From: Bacillus sp. ZZV12-4809
GTDB taxonomy: Bacteria; Bacillota; Bacilli; Bacillales; Cytobacillaceae
DNA length: 64,000 nt
Assembly (NCBI RefSeq): GCF_009849585.1
Contig: NZ_VCRN01000001.1
Location: forward strand, 372,001-436,000
Reading direction: 5' to 3'
The notes under the pieces are model-generated. The model was not told the origin of the DNA and searched no databases. It saw only the letters and a list, made by a program, of their open reading frames with translations. A program made the position numbers and the translations under genes. The stretch's first letter is position 1. Each line of letters opens with the position of its first letter. Below are positions 59,124 to 64,000 of the stretch, in pieces.

Positions 59124-59151
59124 AAAAAAAGTGCGAGAGCTATGGTCGCAC
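59124..59151 (-). terminator. Intrinsic terminator overlapping the end of the secreted protein gene
   Basis: GTGCGA / TCGCAC stem, extended by A-T pairs, T7 on the minus strand; the stem includes the last codons of the gene. Confidence 0.8.
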
Positions 59152-59604
59152 TTTATGATTGGAATTGATTAATTTAAGCTCTTTTTCAGACTTACCTGAT
59201 TCCGGGCAGAGTGAAAGTAAATCTGCATTAACCGCATAAGTAAATGTATCCTCTGTTTTTAATTCTCTCTTGCCGTTGATAATTAATTTGTCATAATGTA
59301 AAGAGATTTTTATAAGATGGGTATACATTTGGTCGTTTTCAGCGGACTTAAGCTGCTTAATCCAAATACGAATTCCTTCTGGTTTTAGCTCTCCCCAGCT
59401 GATGGAGTTTGCATTATATTTATGATGATAATAATCGTTTAAGCTATGACGAACCCATACCTGCATTGTGTCATATATAAACATCTTTGCTGCTTGATCC
59501 TTCACTTCATATTTTTCTCCTCCTACTGCAGGAACCTTACTAGCCGAGGCATTACCAACGGTTAAGAAAAATATCGCGACAAAAATTAGCACCATTTTAT
59601 TCAT
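59140..59604 (-). CDS. Hypothetical secreted protein
   Basis: A 154-residue protein with signal peptide (about 1-22, 'GNASASK' at the cleavage region). The mature part has a helix 'MFIYDTMQVWVRHSLNDYYH' and beta strands ('IRIWIKQLKSA', 'THLIKISLHYDKLIING'), roughly the layout of DUF3888-like small secreted proteins. The ATG lies 12 bases after a GGGGGTG SD. Role unknown. Confidence 0.65.
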   Translation of the reverse strand: MNKMVLIFVAIFFLTVGNASASKVPAVGGEKYEVKDQAAKMFIYDTMQVWVRHSLNDYYHHKYNANSISWGELKPEGIRIWIKQLKSAENDQMYTHLIKISLHYDKLIINGKRELKTEDTFTYAVNADLLSLCPESGKSEKELKLINSNHKVRP

Positions 59605-59740
59605 CTCAACACCCCCATAATTAATTATGAATAGGGTTGCCTAATGATATTCTTTAATGTACTTAAAATGGAAGTTAAATTTAGCTGGGTTCCCAACTAT
59701 CATGCCCAAGCAGAATAAACCTCCCGCAATAATAAAATAA

Positions 59741-59776
59741 AAAAAGTGCAGGAAATAAGATCTCCATACACTTTTT
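59741..59776 (-). terminator. Probable terminator of the nucleotidyltransferase gene
   Basis: AAAAAGTG(T)A / TGCACTTTTT arms around a 16-nt loop, T-rich tail on the minus strand. Confidence 0.65.
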
Positions 59777-59785
59777 CACCTTCAC

Positions 59786-60622
59786 CTATTTATTTAATAA
59801 AAGCTCTGTTTCCGAAAAAATTTCTTGTAGTATTTCCAGCGCTAGCCTTGTGCTATCTATGTTTGCAGAAAGCAATGTGATTATTTTATCTATTTTTATC
59901 TTATAGTCTTTTGGCTTGTCATCAAACCCGTCAATCATTCGAACAGCTTTTTTCTCATTGATACAATATTCTTCATTCAGAGCAAATAAGACTTGATTTA
60001 GACATGAGATGGATCGATAACAATGACCTGTAACATACGAAATATCATCTTTATCAGCATTAGCTTTTGCAAACATTAATGAAAACGATGCTTCGAACAT
60101 AAAGTAGCCAATGATTGCATCCTTTAAAGTCTTTGGATATGGCATGGTTTTGGATTTTAGGCTGGCAATTCGATTCCTTTTGTCATCCAGTATTTTGCAG
60201 ATGGAGACTTCACCCATATACATAACATTTAAATAGGCATGTGGATGTCCTGTATGGTAATGAGTTGAAACGTTACCTAACAAGCATTTATCGATGACCT
60301 GCTCCACTCTATTGATATCACGAAATATTAAATCAACGTGATAACCTTGAACAATAATCCATCCGCCTCCATTTATCCAAGCACCCCATTCCCCTAAAGA
60401 TGTAACTAAATTCTCTCTATGTTCATCATCCAGTTTTGCAGCAGCCCTGTTAACATCACTGACATTAAAACCTGCCGATTCATCATAGTAGATTCCAATG
60501 TCAATATCAGAAGTGGCGTGATTAGTCCCTCTTGCTCTGGAGCCGCCTAAAACTGTCCCTACAATGCCAGGTATCCCGTCCAGTTCTTTTATTATTTCAG
60601 TTATAATCTTTTGCACAGTCAA
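59786..60622 (-). CDS. Nucleotidyltransferase domain protein
   Basis: A 278-residue protein. N-terminal pol-beta nucleotidyltransferase motif 'VLGGSRARGTNHATSDIDIG' (GGSRARG...DID) with a third acidic residue in 'YHVDLIF'; helical C-terminal domain from about 150. Such stand-alone enzymes include aminoglycoside adenylyltransferases and uncharacterised AMP-transferases; the substrate is not clear. Start TTG 60622 with AGGAG ten bases upstream. Confidence 0.82.
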   Translation of the reverse strand: MTVQKIITEIIKELDGIPGIVGTVLGGSRARGTNHATSDIDIGIYYDESAGFNVSDVNRAAAKLDDEHRENLVTSLGEWGAWINGGGWIIVQGYHVDLIFRDINRVEQVIDKCLLGNVSTHYHTGHPHAYLNVMYMGEVSICKILDDKRNRIASLKSKTMPYPKTLKDAIIGYFMFEASFSLMFAKANADKDDISYVTGHCYRSISCLNQVLFALNEEYCINEKKAVRMIDGFDDKPKDYKIKIDKIITLLSANIDSTRLALEILQEIFSETELLLNK

Positions 60623-60816
60623 AAATTTTCAACTCCTATAGATTTATTTTAATATGGGGCCATACGTTACTCATCCATTAATTTGTCCTCCCTTTCTTTC
60701 AGCCTGCCGCTCTCAATTATCTTTATTTAATTATAAAATCTAAGCTCTTTCTCACAATGTTATAAATGTATAAATTATCATTTGTGACTTAGGCGTTTCC
60801 TATATAACTTTATTGA

Positions 60817-61284
60817 TATAAGGATAATGATATCGAGCAAGCAGCAGCAAAGAATCATCAATCCACTGAAGAGATAAGAACTTGGAAACAGACAACCCCA
60901 GAAACTATCCCAACTGACAACGTTTCTATAGATTTGTATGGTGAGGTTGGAAAATATGGACTTGTCCGCGGCACCTTCAGGGTTGAGAATGAGGGGAAAC
61001 ATACATGGTATTTATGGGTTGACCCTGACAAAAAGGAAGAGTTGATTGGTAAAAAAGTAACTATTACAGGGATTAATGAAAAAGATAAAAACGCAGAAAT
61101 GGACTTAGGTGTAAGTGATATTGCAGAATTATTAACGGATGAAGCAAAAATTATTCCTGACTCTATGAATGCATTGAAATTCGAAAGTACCATAACTCCG
61201 CCAAGGGAAGGCAAATGGAAAATAAATACTTTTGTAGATGATACCATATTAGGAACAACTGTTGCTGAAGCTCAAGGTAAATAA
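60817..61284 (+). pseudogene. 5'-truncated lipoprotein gene (DUF4871-like)
   Basis: An open frame from a stop at 60814 to TAA at 61284 begins 'YKDNDIEQAAAKNHQST' with no start codon, SD or signal peptide. The body, 'VRGTFRVENEGKHTWYLWVD', 'ELIGKKVTITGINEKD' and 'PREGKWKINTFVDDTILGT', resembles DUF4871-type secreted lipoproteins. The region before it should encode the lipobox and does not. A strong terminator remains. A TTG at 60934 could yield a 116-residue fragment. Confidence 0.65.
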
Positions 61285-61313
61285 TGCTCTACAATAATAT
61301 TCTTATTATAAAT

Positions 61314-61344
61314 GCCCTTCTTTTTAGAAGGGCTGTTTTTTTTT
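61314..61344 (+). terminator. Intrinsic terminator
   Basis: GCCCTTCT / AGAAGGGC stem, TTTT loop, long T-run. Confidence 0.92.
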
Positions 61345-61428
61345 GCTATCCTAAAGTTTGCCCATTTTTAACAAATTACTAGAGATCGCCACTTAGGGAC
61401 ATTAGTATGATATAAAGAAATTTGGTTT

Positions 61429-61659
61429 TTACCACTGGTTATCATCAACAAACCGCAACAGTTCCTTTGATACAGAAATAACGTCTTCCTCATTAAAAAT
61501 GATACAAGCTGTGCCCCCACCATATTTCTCGTGTTCAAATTCACCAAGGACTGTAACATATCCCTTTTGAAAAAAATAAATGAGTTCTCCATCGAGTTCT
61601 TCAACAGCACTTAAATCATTAAATAAATATGCTTTGCGCGGTTTGTCATAAATCTGCAA
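61429..61659 (-). CDS. Hypothetical small protein
   Basis: A 76-residue acidic, soluble alpha/beta protein ('ELDGELIYFFQKGYVTVLGE', 'GTACIIFNEEDVISVSKELL'). TTG at 61659 has AAGGAGG seven bases upstream; an ATG at 61680 has none. No family recognised. Confidence 0.65.
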   Translation of the reverse strand: MQIYDKPRKAYLFNDLSAVEELDGELIYFFQKGYVTVLGEFEHEKYGGGTACIIFNEEDVISVSKELLRFVDDNQW

Positions 61660-61907
61660 TGCACTGCCTCCTTGCTCCATGATTAGCAGCTTTACTTGTA
61701 TAAAAGTACCCGTAAATTTAAGTGAATTTCTTCAAAATCTATTAACTTACCTTATTAATGCACCAAACACCAGTTAATTATTGCACTCAATTTATTATAT
61801 AATGTTAAAATATTATATTGCTGATTCCTGTGGTCTAATTTTTGTATTTTACTATATTATCGGTAGTTTGCAGCTTATTAAAGAAAATATAGAAAGAGGG
61901 ATTTTTT

Positions 61908-62564
61908 ATCAAAGAAAAAAATTTGGTTGTTATACATACTGTTTCTTTGTTTGTTTTTATAGCTGTTACCAGCCTTACATATACTCAAGCAGGTTTGGAA
62001 CTTGACCAAGTCATCACACACTGGTTAATAAAATTCAAAGATACACTTATTGGAAGCAGTATGAAATACATCTCTGTATTAGGTTCGAGTGAGTTTATTT
62101 TAATCTGTACACTATTCCTTTTACTTTGCCTCATGTTTAAAAGAGATTGGTATAATAGCTTGTTCTTATGTGCTGTAACATTTGGGGGTATTCTTTTAAA
62201 CCTTGTGTTGAAAATCGCTTTCCAGAGGGAACGCCCAGAAGATATGCATTCCATTGAAGTTTTTAGCTACTCTCTTGATATTCCATCTTATAGTTTCCCA
62301 AGCGGTCACACAATGAGGGCTGTTGTGATGTGCCTCTTTTTAATCTATATTAGTTCCCTTTTATTTAAAAAGGGTTTCACTAGAATGGTATCCTATGTTA
62401 TCTGCATCACCATTATAATAGCCGTAGCAGCAAGCCGTATTCTCCTTGGATTTCATTTTCCATCCGACACGGTCGCTGCTGTCAGTATTTCAATAGTTTG
62501 GTTCACCTTCTGCTTATACTTTTTCCCATTCATAATAGAAATAATAAAACGGCAAAGGGCTTAA
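61908..62564 (+). CDS. PAP2 family phosphatase, probable undecaprenyl-pyrophosphate phosphatase
   Basis: A 218-residue membrane protein with about six membrane segments. The three PAP2 motifs are intact: KIAFQRERPED (KX6RP), 'SFPSGHTM' (PSGH) and SRILLGFHFPSD (SRX5HX3D). It probably dephosphorylates C55-PP or phosphatidylglycerophosphate at the outer face of the membrane. Apparent start is ATC at 61908, six bases after GAGGGA; the first standard start, TTG 61923, is 21 bases from the SD. Terminator follows. Confidence 0.88.
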   Translation: MKEKNLVVIHTVSLFVFIAVTSLTYTQAGLELDQVITHWLIKFKDTLIGSSMKYISVLGSSEFILICTLFLLLCLMFKRDWYNSLFLCAVTFGGILLNLVLKIAFQRERPEDMHSIEVFSYSLDIPSYSFPSGHTMRAVVMCLFLIYISSLLFKKGFTRMVSYVICITIIIAVAASRILLGFHFPSDTVAAVSISIVWFTFCLYFFPFIIEIIKRQRA

Positions 62565-62583
62565 AAACCTTTTCCGTTTTTTA
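62548..62583 (+). terminator. Intrinsic terminator of the PAP2 gene
   Basis: AACGGCAAAGG / CCTTTTCCGTT stem with one mismatch, TTTTTT tail. Confidence 0.82.
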
Positions 62584-62832
62584 TTTTGTATAAATAAAGC
62601 ACGGCACTTTGCTTAAATATCCTGCCTATAGCATTTGAATTCTTATCTTATTCTTCACTGTTCACCTATATCCTCTTTTAGAAAACTTCCCGCAGCAGCT
62701 AAATTCTTTTACTGGGAATCCATTAACCTTGGAAAATCCCCCCTTTTTTCTAATCATTTTCTAATCTGCTTTTCAGAGAATTTTAGTTTTCGGCAGGTAC
62801 ATTATAAGTAATAAAGCTAGGAGGGAAACAAA

Positions 62833-64000
62833 TTGAAGATTGTAATTGTACCATCGGGGTTTAAGGAATGCATGGATGCGGAGGATGTTGCTTTGGCGAT
62901 GGAAAGAGGAGCTATGCGGTTTAATGAGTCCGCCAAAATCGAAGTAGTACCCATGATTGATGGGGGTGAAGGGTTTGCCAAAACCATCACGCGATTAAAG
63001 AGCGGGAAATTAATTTACCTGGAAGCTACCGGGCCTGTAGGCAAAAGAATACATACCTATTTTGGCATGTTCGAAGAGAACGGGAAGCAGACTGCTGTAA
63101 TTGAGATGGCAGCTGTTGCCGGGCTGAAGCATGTCCCGCTGCTGGAACGCAATCCTTTGCTGACGACTACTTATGGTGTGGGCGAGTTGATCCTGGCGGC
63201 ACTTGACCTTCGGGCAGATCGATTTCTAATCGGCTGCGGCGACTCTGGAACATCAGATGGAGGAGCTGGAATGGCTCAGGCACTTGGAGTGAAGTTTATG
63301 GATACCAACGGGGAAATTATTGATATTCATGGCGGAGCTGATTTATTGAAGGTAAAGCATATTGATGCCACTGGTATTGATAGGCGGCTTAGTAAAGTGA
63401 AAATAGATGCAGCCTGCAACTGGGAGAATGTTTTATGCGGGGAAAGAGGTGTGGCAAGAGTATTTGGACCGCAAAAGGGTGCGAGCCCAGAACAGGCAGG
63501 CATATTATCTGACGCTATGGAACATTATGCTGGATTAATAGAAAACACCTTCTCTTTGGATGTCAGATTGATACCTGGAGGCGGGGCCTCAGGCGGGCTA
63601 GGGGCAGGTTTGGCAGCATTTGCAGGTGCCTCTCTTCATCCGCGCTTTAGCCTTATTAAGAAGTATATTAACATCGAAGAAAAAATTGCAAACGCTGACA
63701 TTGTGCTAACAGCAGAAGGCAGCATCGATTCCCAGACTCCCCATGGAAAAATACCAACAGAAGTCGCGCGAATTGCCAAGAGATACGGAATCCCCGTTAT
63801 TGCCATTACCGGAACGATCGGAAAGGGAGCCGAACTAAATTATGAAGCAGGCATCGATGCTTTCTTAAGTATTATTCAAAAGCCAACTTCACTTGAGAAG
63901 GCTATTCTCTATGCTCCTGAATGGATTGAAGACAGCACAGAATCTGTGATGAGACAGATTGCCATAGGGCTGAGGATTGCCAAAAGGAACCGGGTTAAGG
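62833..64000 (+). CDS. Glycerate kinase (GarK/GlxK family), 3' end beyond window
   Basis: The frame opens at TTG 62833 (GAGGGA six bases upstream) and is still open at 64000, giving 389 residues, about the full family length. It phosphorylates D-glycerate with ATP. Family words: 'IVIVPSGFKECMDAEDVALA', 'VPMIDGGEGFAKT', 'GCGDSGTSDGGAGMAQALG', 'PGGGASGGLGAGLAAFAGA' and 'VLTAEGSIDSQTPHGKIPTE'. It feeds glycerate into lower glycolysis. Neighbours on the left are unrelated. Confidence 0.93.
   Translation, partial: MKIVIVPSGFKECMDAEDVALAMERGAMRFNESAKIEVVPMIDGGEGFAKTITRLKSGKLIYLEATGPVGKRIHTYFGMFEENGKQTAVIEMAAVAGLKHVPLLERNPLLTTTYGVGELILAALDLRADRFLIGCGDSGTSDGGAGMAQALGVKFMDTNGEIIDIHGGADLLKVKHIDATGIDRRLSKVKIDAACNWENVLCGERGVARVFGPQKGASPEQAGILSDAMEHYAGLIENTFSLDVRLIPGGGASGGLGAGLAAFAGASLHPRFSLIKKYINIEEKIANADIVLTAEGSIDSQTPHGKIPTEVARIAKRYGIPVIAITGTIGKGAELNYEAGIDAFLSIIQKPTSLEKAILYAPEWIEDSTESVMRQIAIGLRIAKRNRVK

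Noticed and set aside
60858-61247. 129-codon frame antisense to the DUF4871-like remnant
   Set aside because: Ser/Phe-rich shadow; the sense frame shows family-like motifs.
61368-61610. 80-codon minus-strand frame overlapping 61429-61659
   Set aside because: The other frame has a perfect SD and start; this one lacks both.

Overview
The window reads as chromosome of an endospore-forming, low-to-moderate-GC Gram-positive of the Bacillaceae, probably near Cytobacillus/Mesobacillus/Bacillus. The support is two spore-germinant receptor loci, a HelD RNA-polymerase recycling ATPase, a DUF3231 protein, a Vpr-type subtilase, SD-rich starts, many intrinsic terminators and candidate sigma-A, sigma-B, sigma-G, sigma-W and sigma-54 promoters. 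No rRNA or tRNA gene, CRISPR array, complete IS element or chromosomal origin was seen.

Layout. 0-0.5 kb: 3' end of a gerC-type gene. 0.7-3.1 kb: a three-gene phage-type replication module (initiator, helicase loader, DnaB-type helicase) with no other phage genes. 3.3-11.6 kb: GNAT, secreted M6 metalloprotease, KAS III, two small membrane proteins, an OmpR-type two-component system and a lipoprotein. 11.7-17.6 kb: an AT-rich accessory stretch with a broken gene, a protein ending in a HEPN-like motif, a probable group II intron relic, a decayed toxin with an intact putative immunity gene, a complete Ntox21-type toxin/immunity pair and small phage-like genes. 17.6-21.3 kb: a complete gerA-gerB-gerC operon with a candidate forespore sigma-G promoter. 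21.4-27.6 kb: membrane protein, DUF3231 protein and a 1276-residue subtilase.

28-34.2 kb: a catabolic cluster (SDR, Na+/solute symporter, a previously hidden 42-residue membrane peptide, PanE-like reductase, beta-keto acid cleavage enzyme) behind a sigma-54 promoter, with its PAS/AAA+ activator just upstream. 34.4-43 kb: small stress, membrane and enzyme genes, several broken by stops or frameshifts. 43.1-47.6 kb: a CitS/CitT-like two-component system, a CitM-type citrate transporter preceded by a cre site, and TrmL. 48.6-57.3 kb: DHA2 drug exporter, HelD with a divergent candidate small RNA, DUF402 protein, MHS-family transporter, PadR regulator and cytochrome P450. 57.7-64 kb: alpha/beta hydrolase, a candidate sigma-W-driven 34-residue membrane peptide, a nucleotidyltransferase, a PAP2 phosphatase and a glycerate kinase that runs off the end.

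Themes. Genes act together in the replication module, the two-component system with its presumed membrane targets, toxin plus immunity, the sigma-54 catabolic operon and citrate sensing plus uptake. Seven small genes are broken or truncated, and three others seem to start at AUU or AUC codons behind good ribosome binding sites. This points either to real decay of accessory genes or to base-level errors in the assembly. All functions are inferred from sequence recognition alone; no database search was run.
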